Assembly: GCA_009991595.1 (NCBI GenBank)
Contig: JAACVK010000035.1
Location: 1 to 64,000, forward strand
DNA: 64,000 nt
Source of the DNA: a bacterium
GTDB lineage: Bacteria > Bdellovibrionota > UBA2428
Direction: 5' to 3'
Shown: positions 1 through 8,469 of the stretch, piece by piece
How the letters are laid out: the number at the start of each line of letters is the position of its first letter
Numbering within the stretch: the stretch's first letter is position 1
Position numbers and translations under genes: made by a program
Notes under the pieces: model-generated
Told to the model about the DNA's origin: nothing
What the model saw: only the letters and a program-made list of their open reading frames with translations
Databases searched by the model: none

Positions 1-322
1 AAGACCCCCGAGTGCCCACTCGTAATATTTTGATCTCAGAGCACTTACTTTTAAGAGCATCTGATATTTTTTGAGCCTTCTCAGCATCTTCGAAACCAAT
101 GATGGCCACCGGACTGTTTTCCAACAAACAATTCTGAGCCGCTTTGTGAGAAGCTGCCTTAGAAATATCAATATTTTGTTTGAGTTTTCCCCTGCCAGGC
201 AACACCCAACCCTTACCGTCTATCCAAACACAGACAGGGGCATCTTCTGGAAGAACCTTGGCCACTGACTCTGCAGGCCAGCTCCCGTCTCCAAAAAGTA
301 AGTAGTGATCTTCCGATGACAT
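1..322 (-). CDS. partial unknown protein, 3' end cut by window edge
   Basis: The minus-strand frame is open from the left edge to an ATG at 320-322 and stays open about 25 codons further upstream to a stop near 404. About 107 residues are visible, beginning MSSEDHYLLFGDGSW. The composition is protein-like: alternating hydrophobic strands and helices, with stretches such as APVCVWIDGKGWVL and SPVAIIGFEDAEKAQ. No Shine-Dalgarno is seen before the ATG; an AAGGAG lies further upstream, before the in-frame residues EFFAANTLLDR, so the true start may be upstream at a non-ATG codon. I do not recognise the family. A short plus-strand frame across the same bases is better read as its shadow. Confidence 0.5.
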   Translation of the reverse strand, partial: MSSEDHYLLFGDGSWPAESVAKVLPEDAPVCVWIDGKGWVLPGRGKLKQNIDISKAASHKAAQNCLLENSPVAIIGFEDAEKAQKISDALKSKCSEIKILRVGTRGS

Positions 323-511
323 AAGTTGCAGCAAACTAGCACTAAAGAGAACTCGGTCAAGGAGAGTGTTCGCAGCAAAAAACTCCTTGAATTCAAAGGT
401 TTAAATGATCGTCGAGGCCGAAGTCGAAGCTGGCCGAAAGAAGGTTTCCCGAAAGCCCTCGCCTAAAGTTGCGATCCAGGGAACAGTTGTTTAGCCTGTT
501 GATAAGCATCT

Positions 512-1417
512 ATGACAGCACCGAAGATTATCAGCCTAGAAACCCTCGTAAAAGAGGAGACCGCCGAAGTATCGGAGCTTCTCTCAAACAAAGAAAATTA
601 TTCTATATTTGAATCTTATGAACAATTTCAACTCCTCATTCTGAGGCGCATGGCCCTCGCTGAGGAATCTTTGACCTTTTCTGTAGAAGTTTTTATCGTC
701 AAAAAAGAAAAGATCTACTGTCGAAGCAAAGAGGATGGTCAGTTCTCTTTATTGCCTCATGGAGTGAAAGGTCTTCTTGATAGAATCACACACTTTTACG
801 ATGAAAATAAAAGAATCATCACAGCTTACTCTCATCAAATAGAAAGGCTCGAGGGTCTTCTGTTCAATCGAAAACTTCCTAGTTATTTTATGGATCTTTG
901 GTTCGATATAAAAAAAGATCTCTCAAAAATGGAGAGCTTCTATTACCGAAACGGCATGGTTTACAAAGAGTTTTCAAAAAGAACGACCCTTTCCTTCGGC
1001 GACTACATTGACGAGTTTAAGGATATCGAAGAAGGCATCCAGCTACAAGCAAGCAGCATTCAACGCTTCAAAGGCCGTCTCGACAGTTTGTATAGTTATC
1101 ATGACTCCATCAAAGGCGAACGCCTCAACAAAACTCTGCTATTGTTAACCATCATTTCTGGGATATTCTTACCCCTAAACCTCATCGTCGGATTTTTTGG
1201 TATGAATACATCCGAGCTTTTCTTCACACAAGAACCAGAGGGAACCCTGAAAGTCATCTACCTTCTAACGGCAGTTTTGGTTCTTTGTCTTTTAGGAATG
1301 CGCATCTTGAAAACGCTCGACCATTACTTTTTTAGAGTTCTCTTAGGTCGCTACAACTTCTACAAAGACCTAACTCAAAGAATTGAAGGCATAGAAAAAA
1401 GCCTCAAAGGTAAATAG
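512..1417 (+). CDS. CorA-family divalent cation transporter
   Basis: Inner-membrane Mg2+/divalent cation channel of the CorA (MIT) superfamily, 301 residues. The decisive feature is the C-terminal pair of hydrophobic helices (about 208-232 and 249-269) with the signature G230-M231-N232 at the end of the first one, in the context VGFFGMNTSE. The preceding 200 residues are charged and helical, as expected for the cytoplasmic funnel. Length is usual for the family. No strong Shine-Dalgarno precedes the ATG. It converges with the mlaD-like gene with only 7 bases between stops. The ion (Mg2+, Co2+, Ni2+ or Zn2+) cannot be decided from sequence, so no symbol is given. Confidence 0.88.
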   Translation: MTAPKIISLETLVKEETAEVSELLSNKENYSIFESYEQFQLLILRRMALAEESLTFSVEVFIVKKEKIYCRSKEDGQFSLLPHGVKGLLDRITHFYDENKRIITAYSHQIERLEGLLFNRKLPSYFMDLWFDIKKDLSKMESFYYRNGMVYKEFSKRTTLSFGDYIDEFKDIEEGIQLQASSIQRFKGRLDSLYSYHDSIKGERLNKTLLLLTIISGIFLPLNLIVGFFGMNTSELFFTQEPEGTLKVIYLLTAVLVLCLLGMRILKTLDHYFFRVLLGRYNFYKDLTQRIEGIEKSLKGK

Positions 1418-1444
1418 AGCCCATCTATTTTGGTTTGGGGCTCT
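1416..1444. terminator. possible bidirectional hairpin between corA-like and mlaD-like genes
   Basis: AGAGCCC at 1416-1422 pairs with GGGCTCT at 1438-1444 across a 15-base loop, overlapping the two convergent stop codons. There is no clear T-run on either side, so termination is plausible from position but weak from sequence. Confidence 0.3.
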
Positions 1445-2234
1445 GATTAGCCTCGTTCTTGGATATAGCCTCTCTAACAAGAAAGCGCATGATCTTGCTT
1501 CGTTGAGCTCCGCCCAAAAGAATTCGCATGTCCTCATGAAGAGTCGGATCATTTACAAGGGCACCTAGAGTGCCTTCCCCTCGATCAACTTTCGCCATTA
1601 CATTCTTAAGACTTTCTAACATTGGACCAATCTTATCGTCCTTACCACCGCCAGAGTGCTTTGCCAGATTTGTCGTTATTCGATCCAGGTTCTTCATAAT
1701 ATTGGCCATCTCTCCATTGCCATTAACACTCGAAAGTAACTTATTTAAATTAAAGGCAGCCTTCGCAATAGATTCAACGGCGCTTCCTCCATCCGCGATA
1801 TAATCTTCCAGCTTTTTGATTTCTTTGGTTTTAACAAAGTCGTCTGGCTTCAACATTGGATACTCATCAGACCCCGCGGTTAAAACCACCACTTGGTCTC
1901 CAAGCATCCCGGCGGTGGAAGTTAAAGCCTCGGAGTCTTCTCTTATCCGTTCTTGATATTTTTTTGAAAGACTCAGGCTCACGTCAATTCCATTAGAAGT
2001 GTCATGTGGGAGATCCTTACTTGAGACTCTACCAATCAAAAGGCCAGACATGTATACGGGAGCACCGATGTTCAAACCGCGCGCATCTTCAAAACGAACC
2101 TTCAACCGGTATTCACCTTGAAAGATAGATCCTCCGCCCATGAACACGACAAAGCCTGCGACTACTAAAAGCGAAACCGCAACAAACATTCCCACAATAA
2201 AGTTGTTTGATCCTCGACTATTTGGTTTTTCCAT
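1425..2234 (-). CDS. mlaD: MlaD-like MCE-domain phospholipid transport protein
   Basis: Periplasmic lipid-binding component of an Mla-type ABC system, 269 residues. A single N-terminal membrane anchor (about 14-34, ending FVVFMGGG) is followed by an MCE domain (about 38-125) with the typical pattern YRLKVRFEDARGLNIGAPV and GLLIGRV. The C-terminal half is helical. In the family, hexamers of MCE domains form a channel moving phospholipids between the inner membrane and a periplasmic carrier. Its start overlaps the end of mlaF by 17 bases, so the genes are co-translated. No mlaC or mlaB homologue follows, which is usual outside Enterobacteria. Direction of lipid movement cannot be inferred. Confidence 0.85.
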   Translation of the reverse strand: MEKPNSRGSNNFIVGMFVAVSLLVVAGFVVFMGGGSIFQGEYRLKVRFEDARGLNIGAPVYMSGLLIGRVSSKDLPHDTSNGIDVSLSLSKKYQERIREDSEALTSTAGMLGDQVVVLTAGSDEYPMLKPDDFVKTKEIKKLEDYIADGGSAVESIAKAAFNLNKLLSSVNGNGEMANIMKNLDRITTNLAKHSGGGKDDKIGPMLESLKNVMAKVDRGEGTLGALVNDPTLHEDMRILLGGAQRSKIMRFLVREAISKNEANQSPKPK

Positions 2235-2970
2235 AGCGCTCTCCTTCGATAAACTGTCTTACCATTTCGTTCCCTTTTTTCAATTTTTCCACGTCTCCAC
2301 GAACTTCAATTTTTCCGTCCATTAAGAGACTCAATCTTTCACAGGTTGCATAAACCGTCGGAATATCGTGAGTAACCAACACTCCGCCCTTACCTCGCGA
2401 CTTCAGTTCATTGATCACATCTTGAATGTTTCGCGTGTTAAATGGATCGAGCCCGGCAGTGGGCTCATCGTAAAGAATAATTTCCGGATCCAAAATAATG
2501 GCTCGAGCTAATCCAACGCGTTTTTGCATCCCTCCAGAAAGATCACTTGGCAACAATTGCTGCGTCCCCCCAAGACCAAAACCCTCCAAGGTTGCATCAA
2601 TCCGTTTTTGCTTTTCGGCTCGACTCAAACCAGAATGGGCATCCAGAGGGTATAAAAGATTTTCTTCGACTGTTAAAGAGTCAAAAAGCGCCCCACCTTG
2701 AAAGACATAAGCAACATTCTTGCGAATTTCATACCACTGTTCTTCTCTCAACCGAGTTACGTCATGACCTTTATAATAAATTTGTCCAGCATCAGGGTGC
2801 TCCAAACCAATCAACGCACGTAAGAAAACACTCTTACCGGATCCACTTCCACCAATCAGGCCAACCACTTCATTGGGAAATAAATCAAAATCTAATCCAT
2901 CGTGAACTATTTTTGATCCAAATTTTTTTGTAAATCCCTTTACCTCAATCAAAGGTTCTTTTTTCATCAA
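2218..2970 (-). CDS. mlaF: MlaF-like ABC transporter ATP-binding protein
   Basis: Cytoplasmic ATPase of the Mla-type lipid transporter, 250 residues, one ABC domain. Walker A is GGSGSGKS at about 40-47. The signature is LSGGMQKR, where the Met after the glycines is typical of MlaF and related MCE transporters. Walker B is IILYDEPTAGLDP, followed by the switch His in VLVTHD. It overlaps mlaE upstream by 4 bases (ATGA) and mlaD downstream by 17, so the three genes form one translation-coupled operon. Confidence 0.9.
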   Translation of the reverse strand: MMKKEPLIEVKGFTKKFGSKIVHDGLDFDLFPNEVVGLIGGSGSGKSVFLRALIGLEHPDAGQIYYKGHDVTRLREEQWYEIRKNVAYVFQGGALFDSLTVEENLLYPLDAHSGLSRAEKQKRIDATLEGFGLGGTQQLLPSDLSGGMQKRVGLARAIILDPEIILYDEPTAGLDPFNTRNIQDVINELKSRGKGGVLVTHDIPTVYATCERLSLLMDGKIEVRGDVEKLKKGNEMVRQFIEGERYGKTK

Positions 2971-3761
2971 AACTCCCCTGATCTAATCGCATTCTCGATA
3001 AGCCACAGGAGTTTAGTCAAAACAAAATCAGAGGTCAGAACTAGGACCGAAGAGATCACAACCGCTCTCGTTGTAGACTTACCCACGCCTTGAGTTCCAC
3101 CCGTGGTATTTAGTCCGACAAAACAACCTACCGATGAAATAATGAATCCAAAAACGACAGCCTTAACAAGTCCACCCCCGACATCGCGGACAGAAATAAT
3201 TTCAAAAGCCTTAAAAAAGTAGTCATAATTACTTAATCCCAATTGAGAACTAGCCACCAACATTCCACCAAAAATTCCGATAAAATCAGCCAAGATCGTC
3301 AAAAGAGGCGCGGCAAAAACACAGGCAATGATCTTAGGCGCTACAATTTTCTGAATCGGATCTGTCCCCAGAGCACGAATTGCATCAATCTGTTGAGTCA
3401 CTTTCATAGATCCAACTTCAGCAGCAATACCTGCCCCCACTCGACCCGAAAGCATAAGGGCTGTGAAAATGGGTCCTAATTCGCGCACAATTGAAGTGGT
3501 CACAATCTTGGGAACATAAAGCTTGGCACCAAATCGAGCCAAACCAAAGCCAAACTGCAAAGCCATCACCAAACCGGTGGCCAAAGCAGCAACAGCAACA
3601 ATCAAGAAACTCTGGACACCAATGCTATGAATCTCCTGCATTACCGAGGAGCGAGAAGGAGGGCGCCTAACAATGGTCTGGAAAGCTTCTGCAACCATAC
3701 GCGATAGACCACCCATAAATTCCATTGCTAGAAAAAAGGCGCTCAGACTCATCTGATTCAT
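2967..3761 (-). CDS. mlaE: MlaE-like ABC permease
   Basis: Inner-membrane permease of the Mla/Ttg2 transporter, 264 residues. It carries the family core: SFLIVAVAALATGLVMALQ, the conserved ELGPIFTALMLSGRVGAGIAAE stretch, and the EIGSM-like GSMKVTQQIDAIRALGTDP loop. About five membrane helices are visible. It starts at TAATG, sharing one base with the stop of the upstream lipoprotein gene, and ends overlapping mlaF by 4 bases. The length matches the family. Confidence 0.9.
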   Translation of the reverse strand: MNQMSLSAFFLAMEFMGGLSRMVAEAFQTIVRRPPSRSSVMQEIHSIGVQSFLIVAVAALATGLVMALQFGFGLARFGAKLYVPKIVTTSIVRELGPIFTALMLSGRVGAGIAAEVGSMKVTQQIDAIRALGTDPIQKIVAPKIIACVFAAPLLTILADFIGIFGGMLVASSQLGLSNYDYFFKAFEIISVRDVGGGLVKAVVFGFIISSVGCFVGLNTTGGTQGVGKSTTRAVVISSVLVLTSDFVLTKLLWLIENAIRSGEF

Positions 3762-4270
3762 TATTTTTGATATTTCCCGTAATGAAAACTATTTAAAGTG
3801 GCCTCATAATCCTTTACATCATTGGCATGAAGAGGATCAGCCCCCTGAAGATTAAAATCAAAGATGCAATCATCTTTGCGCAATATGGTCGCTAAAACCT
3901 CAACATCGGCACCGTCTACTTTTGCCTTTAAGCGCGACTGCAAGGCTTCGCGTCCATCAAACTTAAAAGTGCGTTCTGAAACTTTACGTCGATCAGTCAA
4001 TGGAGCAAGAACGCTTTTCATAAGGGACTTCAAACTCGCGGTTTCGTAACGATCACAAAGAGAGTTCACACTGTAAACAGCTCCGCTTCGATCACTAACA
4101 AAAATGTGATCTGCATCCACTTCAAAATCAGCTTTAGACCAATTCGATTTTGGACCTTGAAATTTATACTGCTCGGCTTTCTTATCTGCACGCATAGGGC
4201 CACCCAGAGAGCACGCCAACAACGGAGAAAGAAGGAAAAGCCAAATAATGGAGACTCTGAGGTGTTTCAT
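3761..4270 (-). CDS. putative lipoprotein leading the Mla operon
   Basis: 169 residues from the ATG at 4268-4270. A longer frame to 4321 exists, but the shorter start gives a clean lipoprotein signal: MKHLRVSIIWLFLLSPLLAC, with lipobox LLAC at 17-20. The mature part contains FVSDRSGAVYSVNSLCDRYE, basic segments and another Cys. I do not recognise the family with certainty. One-base TAATG overlap with mlaE implies that it works with the lipid transporter, perhaps as an envelope partner in place of MlaA or MlaC; this is inference from context only. Confidence 0.72.
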   Translation of the reverse strand: MKHLRVSIIWLFLLSPLLACSLGGPMRADKKAEQYKFQGPKSNWSKADFEVDADHIFVSDRSGAVYSVNSLCDRYETASLKSLMKSVLAPLTDRRKVSERTFKFDGREALQSRLKAKVDGADVEVLATILRKDDCIFDFNLQGADPLHANDVKDYEATLNSFHYGKYQK

Positions 4271-4374
4271 AAGCTTATGCTCTAAGATTCGGCTATAAGG
4301 GAGCAAAAACTTAAGGCCCAAGCGAGGAAAAAATTCACCAAAGCAGCCACTTAACGCGGAGAGACGTACTCAAA

Positions 4375-5889
4375 GTGCTCATTAAAGATCTGAGAGCAAA
4401 AACCCGATCTAGTATTAAGATGTCTGAAGCTCTATCTCCTATTTTCCTCAAAGAAAGAGTCCTCTTTCTCAATGAAAGTGGAGTGGTACCAGACACCTAC
4501 CCTCAAGGCCACTCTGACAGTTCTTTGAGACTTAGTTCTTGGCCTCTTTTGAGAGTGCACGAATGGTCCAACAAAGATCCAAGCACCGTAAAAGCTGTAT
4601 TCATAAACCTGGATGACATCGCAGCAACAAAACCTTTAGATGAATGGGCCATCAAGGCCTGGAAAGCCACTTTTAACGAGTTTGTTCAAAAGTGTGTGGA
4701 TCGTGAATCAAGGGCCCCCGAACTCGTCGGCTACACCAGAGTATCAAGCTGGGAAACGGCTGTATTGGGAATGAGAATCGGCGTTCGTGACATTGTTAAG
4801 TTTAGTCGCCTTGATAAAAAAATACAAAAATTGAAGAGAGAGCCCGTCCCCAATAATTTTGGCAGCAATATTGTTGAGTTCCCCTCTCTCTCTGAGCACG
4901 AAGAAAAAAGACGAAAAAGTAGAGTTAAGATCCCCCATCACGCGATTCCCTTTCCAATTGACGGACTCGAGGGAAATAGCACTGCCATCGAAAACGTTAG
5001 AAACATCATAAGAAGGAGCGCCCCGCTTTCCACCTCGATCATGATCACGGGAAAGACTGGAACAGGAAAAGAACTAGTGGCCAAAGCCATTCACCGACAT
5101 AGCCACCGAGCCAACCAGCCCTTTGTCATCATAAACTGTGCAGCCATTGCCAAAGATCTAGCCGAGAGCGAACTATTCGGTCACGTGAAAGGCGCTTTCA
5201 CAGGAGCCGATCGAGATCGCATTGGCTTGTTAGAATCCGCCCATGGCGGAACGATCTTCTTTGATGAAATCACAGCTCTCGACAAAAGTATTCAAGTGAA
5301 ACTTTTGCGGGTCTTACAAGAAAAAAAAATCGTTCCCGTAGGTTCTGCTGAAGAAAGAGAGTTAGACCTCAGAGTTGTTTCTTCAACAAAAGAAGATATC
5401 AACATGTTCCAGGACGGTGGAAAGTTCCGACAAGATTTAATCTATCGATTGAGAGTGATCGAAATTCAACTTCCGTCTTTGTCGGAAAGACGCAGTGACA
5501 TTCCGGAGCTGTGTGAAAATATTTTAAAGAGATTGGCTCGAAAAGACAAGAAGCCGGTTCCCGAGTTAGCCAGTGACGCCCTCGAAAAGCTTCTTCTCTA
5601 TTCTTGGCCAGGCAACATCCGAGAACTAGAAAACACCTTAGATCACGCTGCCACCTTAACGATCTCCGAAAATCGAAGGCGCATTCACCTGAGCGACTTA
5701 CCCGTCAGTATACAAACGGCCACTCTCAAAGTAAAACCTGACATGACCCTGAAGGATGCTGTTAAAAAATACGAGCGAGATTACATAGCAAGAACGATAG
5801 AAAGACTCGGCGGAAACAAAGAAGAAGCGGCAGAGCTGCTCGGCCTGAGCCTAGCGACTCTGTATCGAAAACTAGGAAATATCAGCTAA
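4375..5889 (+). CDS. sigma-54-dependent transcriptional activator
   Basis: Bacterial enhancer-binding protein, 504 residues. The AAA+ domain (about 195-430) has Walker A GKTGTGKE at 226-233, the sigma-54 contact loop GAFTGA at 273-278, Walker B GGTIFFDEI at 291-299 and the arginine-finger region FRQDLIYRLRV. The C-terminus (about 460-504) is a Fis-type helix-turn-helix, NKEEAAELLGLSLATLYRKL. The first 190 residues have no phospho-acceptor Asp motif that I can identify; they resemble a degenerate receiver (VFINLDDI, GVRDIVKFSRLDKKI). A GTG start is chosen because a GGAGAG lies about 13 bases upstream; an ATG at 4420 lacks one. The last 18 bases overlap the convergent plsC-like gene. Target genes are unknown. 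Confidence 0.88.
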   Translation: MLIKDLRAKTRSSIKMSEALSPIFLKERVLFLNESGVVPDTYPQGHSDSSLRLSSWPLLRVHEWSNKDPSTVKAVFINLDDIAATKPLDEWAIKAWKATFNEFVQKCVDRESRAPELVGYTRVSSWETAVLGMRIGVRDIVKFSRLDKKIQKLKREPVPNNFGSNIVEFPSLSEHEEKRRKSRVKIPHHAIPFPIDGLEGNSTAIENVRNIIRRSAPLSTSIMITGKTGTGKELVAKAIHRHSHRANQPFVIINCAAIAKDLAESELFGHVKGAFTGADRDRIGLLESAHGGTIFFDEITALDKSIQVKLLRVLQEKKIVPVGSAEERELDLRVVSSTKEDINMFQDGGKFRQDLIYRLRVIEIQLPSLSERRSDIPELCENILKRLARKDKKPVPELASDALEKLLLYSWPGNIRELENTLDHAATLTISENRRRIHLSDLPVSIQTATLKVKPDMTLKDAVKKYERDYIARTIERLGGNKEEAAELLGLSLATLYRKLGNIS

Positions 5890-6606
5890 AGTTTCTTCAA
5901 ACTTAGCTTTAAAATAGTTGCGAAACTGCTTGTAATCAATCGCCCCGACATCAGCCATGCTTACGGCTGGCAAAACCACAGCATTAATCTGTTGAAACGG
6001 ATTCACCAAGAACGATTTTTTTCGAAGAACATCCTTAGTCCCATTTAATACGAGGCCAACAATCGGCAAATTCAAATCTGCTGCCATTCGGAAAGCCCCC
6101 CCCTTGAAGGCTCCAAGCTTTCCATCCACCGATCGAGTTCCTTCAGGAGCCATCCATATCTGGACTCCCTCACTGAGCCTCTTTTTAGTGAGCTCAATCG
6201 TTTTTGTGGCCGCCTCTCGGTTGCCGCGATCCACCGGAATGAGTCCTGCAGCCGTCAAGGCCCAACCAAAAAATGGAATCTTAAAAAGTTCAGCCTTACC
6301 CAACATCTTCACAGGACCTGAGAAGACCTCGTAAACGGTCGGGATATCCACTAGAGATTGATGGTTACTGATAATGATGCAGGGTTTCTTTGGATCGTAT
6401 CCCTCCAAACCCTTCACACTCAACTTAGCGAAAAAAAGCCGAAACACAGCCCTATTCCAAAGGCGGATAGAAAAAGATTCTACAGGAGTATTGCTAAGAC
6501 CGATTAAAGGAATCGTCGATAGAATAAAAAACCAAATGAATATTAAAACGCAAATAATTAAAACTGCGATAAAACTATAAATTCCCCGAACGACTTTCCA
6601 CACCAT
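5872..6606 (-). CDS. plsC: 1-acyl-sn-glycerol-3-phosphate acyltransferase (PlsC-like)
   Basis: Membrane-associated acyltransferase making phosphatidic acid from lysophosphatidate and acyl-CoA or acyl-ACP, 244 residues. The catalytic H-x4-D block is NHQSLVD, followed by the glycerophosphate-binding block GLIPVDRGN and the PEGTRS block. An N-terminal hydrophobic segment (about 10-35) anchors it to the membrane. Length is typical. Its end overlaps the convergent activator gene by 18 bases. A paralogue acylating another lysolipid cannot be excluded. Confidence 0.85.
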   Translation of the reverse strand: MVWKVVRGIYSFIAVLIICVLIFIWFFILSTIPLIGLSNTPVESFSIRLWNRAVFRLFFAKLSVKGLEGYDPKKPCIIISNHQSLVDIPTVYEVFSGPVKMLGKAELFKIPFFGWALTAAGLIPVDRGNREAATKTIELTKKRLSEGVQIWMAPEGTRSVDGKLGAFKGGAFRMAADLNLPIVGLVLNGTKDVLRKKSFLVNPFQQINAVVLPAVSMADVGAIDYKQFRNYFKAKFEETLADIS

Positions 6607-6663
6607 GAATATGGATATAGAATACCCTAAGAGTTAAGCCCAGTTCTATTTTGGAGGAATTAA

Positions 6664-8406
6664 ATGTCAATTGACCCTAAAGCTAGTTTCATTCGTTCAC
6701 TTTGCATTGGTGCAATCAAAGAGGAGATTCTTTTCCCTTATCCTAAAATGGAGGAAGAAGAGCGTGAGACTGTAAGCTCGGTCATAGACTCATTTAACTC
6801 TTGGCTTAACGACAAGACTGAAGACTTTCGAGCTTGGGACGTTAAAGGCGAATTACCAGAAGCTGTTTTAAATGAAATGAAAGAGATGGGCCTTTTCGGA
6901 CTCATTATCCCCGAAGACTTCGGAGGCATGGGCTTTAGCACGAGTGCTTATTCTCGAAGTATGCAAGCTCTGGTTTATCACGATGGTTCGTTGGCTATCA
7001 CTGCTGGCGCCCATAGCAGCATTGGGATGAAGGGCCTTCTCATGTTTGGAACGGAAGAGCAGAAAAAGAAATATCTTCCAAAACTTTCAACAGGTGAGAT
7101 GATCGCCGCTTATTGTTTAACGGAACCAGGTGCAGGCTCCGACGCCGCGTCCATCAAGACTAAAGCGGTCAAAGAAGGCGATCACTGGGTCCTTAGCGGA
7201 GAAAAGCTTTGGATCACAAACGGAGGCATTGCCGACTTTTTTACGGTCTTTGCAAGCACCGATACTGAAGAAGGAAAAATCACGGCTTTTATTGTTACAA
7301 AAGATCTTGAGGGAATCACTATTGGACCCCACGAAGATAAAATGGGCCTCAGAGCAAGCTCCACGACAACCGTGCATTTTGACAAAGTTAGAGTCCCACA
7401 AGAAAACGTTCTTGGCGAAGTGGGCAAAGGCTTTAAAGTCGCCGTTAAAATCTTGAACAATGGCCGCACAGGTTTAGGAGGAGGCTGTATCGGTGGCATG
7501 AAAAAGTGCATCGACATGGCCATCAAACAAGCCAGCGAGCGAAAACAGTTTGGGCAACCCATTTCTGACTTTGGTTTGATTAAAAAGAAAATCGGACAAA
7601 TGACCGTAGATTGTTACACCTCAGAATCCGTCGTAAACTTAGTCTCCGGATTAATCGATCAAGGTTACGAAGATTATGCCGTCGAAGCCGCCATAAGTAA
7701 GGTTTACGCAACGGACGCCCTTTGGAGAACTGTAGACGAAGCCCTTCAAGTTTCCGGCGGCAATGGTTACATGAGAGAGTTTCCTTACGAAAGAATTTTG
7801 AGAGACTCTCGAGTCAACCGTATTTTCGAAGGAACCAATGACATTCTACACCTTTTCATAGGCTTAACAGCCATGAAAGATGCAGCCGATCAACTGAAAG
7901 AACTTGCCAAGACTATTGGTAAACCAGGAAAAGTTTTTGGAGACCCCATCAAAGGGTTTGGAGTCTTTGCAGACTACGCCAAAAAGACGATTGCCTCAGC
8001 AACGGGAGTTGGCTCTTCGCGATTCACAAAAGCTCCCCCGGCACTTCGCACTCAATGTGTTTTGTTTGAGGGCCTTGTTCGTCGCCTTTCTGGAGCCGTC
8101 GATCGCATTATTAGAAAACACGGAAAGAGAATCATTGGAAAACAATTAGCCACACAGCGGCTAGCAGCCATCATCATTGATCTTTTTGTTTTCTCTTGCA
8201 CGATTAGTCGAGTTTCACAAAGCATTGAAGAAAAGGGTGAAGAAGGCGCAAAGAGAGAGATCGATATTCTTGATATTTTTGCCTTTCAGGCCAATGATAG
8301 AATTTTAAACACCCTTCGAAAAATCGACGAAAACGTAGATGAGCTTTTAAAGTCCACCTCAGAATTTATGGTGGAAGAGCAACGCTACAGCTGGGATAAC
8401 ATCTAA
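6664..8406 (+). CDS. acyl-CoA dehydrogenase, long (VLCAD/FadE-like)
   Basis: FAD enzyme oxidising acyl-CoA to enoyl-CoA, 580 residues, so about 200 longer than the usual 380-residue form. The extra length is C-terminal and helical, as in VLCAD/ACAD9-type proteins. The flavin-site signature YCLTEPGAGSDAAS is near residue 138, and the catalytic-base block RIFEGTND is near residue 390. SGGNGYMREFPYERILRD is also typical. The start has a strong GGAGGAATTAA before ATG. It stands first in a catabolic region with methylcitrate and valine genes. The substrate is probably a medium or long acyl-CoA; chain length cannot be fixed. Confidence 0.9.
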   Translation: MSIDPKASFIRSLCIGAIKEEILFPYPKMEEEERETVSSVIDSFNSWLNDKTEDFRAWDVKGELPEAVLNEMKEMGLFGLIIPEDFGGMGFSTSAYSRSMQALVYHDGSLAITAGAHSSIGMKGLLMFGTEEQKKKYLPKLSTGEMIAAYCLTEPGAGSDAASIKTKAVKEGDHWVLSGEKLWITNGGIADFFTVFASTDTEEGKITAFIVTKDLEGITIGPHEDKMGLRASSTTTVHFDKVRVPQENVLGEVGKGFKVAVKILNNGRTGLGGGCIGGMKKCIDMAIKQASERKQFGQPISDFGLIKKKIGQMTVDCYTSESVVNLVSGLIDQGYEDYAVEAAISKVYATDALWRTVDEALQVSGGNGYMREFPYERILRDSRVNRIFEGTNDILHLFIGLTAMKDAADQLKELAKTIGKPGKVFGDPIKGFGVFADYAKKTIASATGVGSSRFTKAPPALRTQCVLFEGLVRRLSGAVDRIIRKHGKRIIGKQLATQRLAAIIIDLFVFSCTISRVSQSIEEKGEEGAKREIDILDIFAFQANDRILNTLRKIDENVDELLKSTSEFMVEEQRYSWDNI

Positions 8407-8434
8407 GATATTTTAACCTCAACCAGCTAGGCTA

Positions 8435-8461
8435 TTGCGACAATATTCAATTGTGTATAAG
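8435..8461 (+). promoter_or_regulatory. possible prpD promoter with inverted repeat
   Basis: TTGCGA (8435-8440) and TATAAG (8456-8461) lie 15 bases apart just before prpD. They embrace an inverted repeat ACAAT-N5-ATTGT (8440-8454) that could be an operator. The spacing is short and the leader would be almost absent, so this is weak. Confidence 0.28.
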
Positions 8462-8469
8462 AAGTTAGC

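Noticed and set aside
71-268. 65-residue plus-strand frame at the left edge
   Set aside because: It runs opposite the better minus-strand frame (1-322), which reads as protein-like and is open across the edge.
2547-2933. 128-residue plus-strand frame
   Set aside because: Lies wholly opposite mlaF, which has all ABC motifs; His/Gln-rich composition without a recognisable pattern.
7182-7562. 126-residue minus-strand frame
   Set aside because: Antisense to the acyl-CoA dehydrogenase; no ribosome-binding site or family signal.
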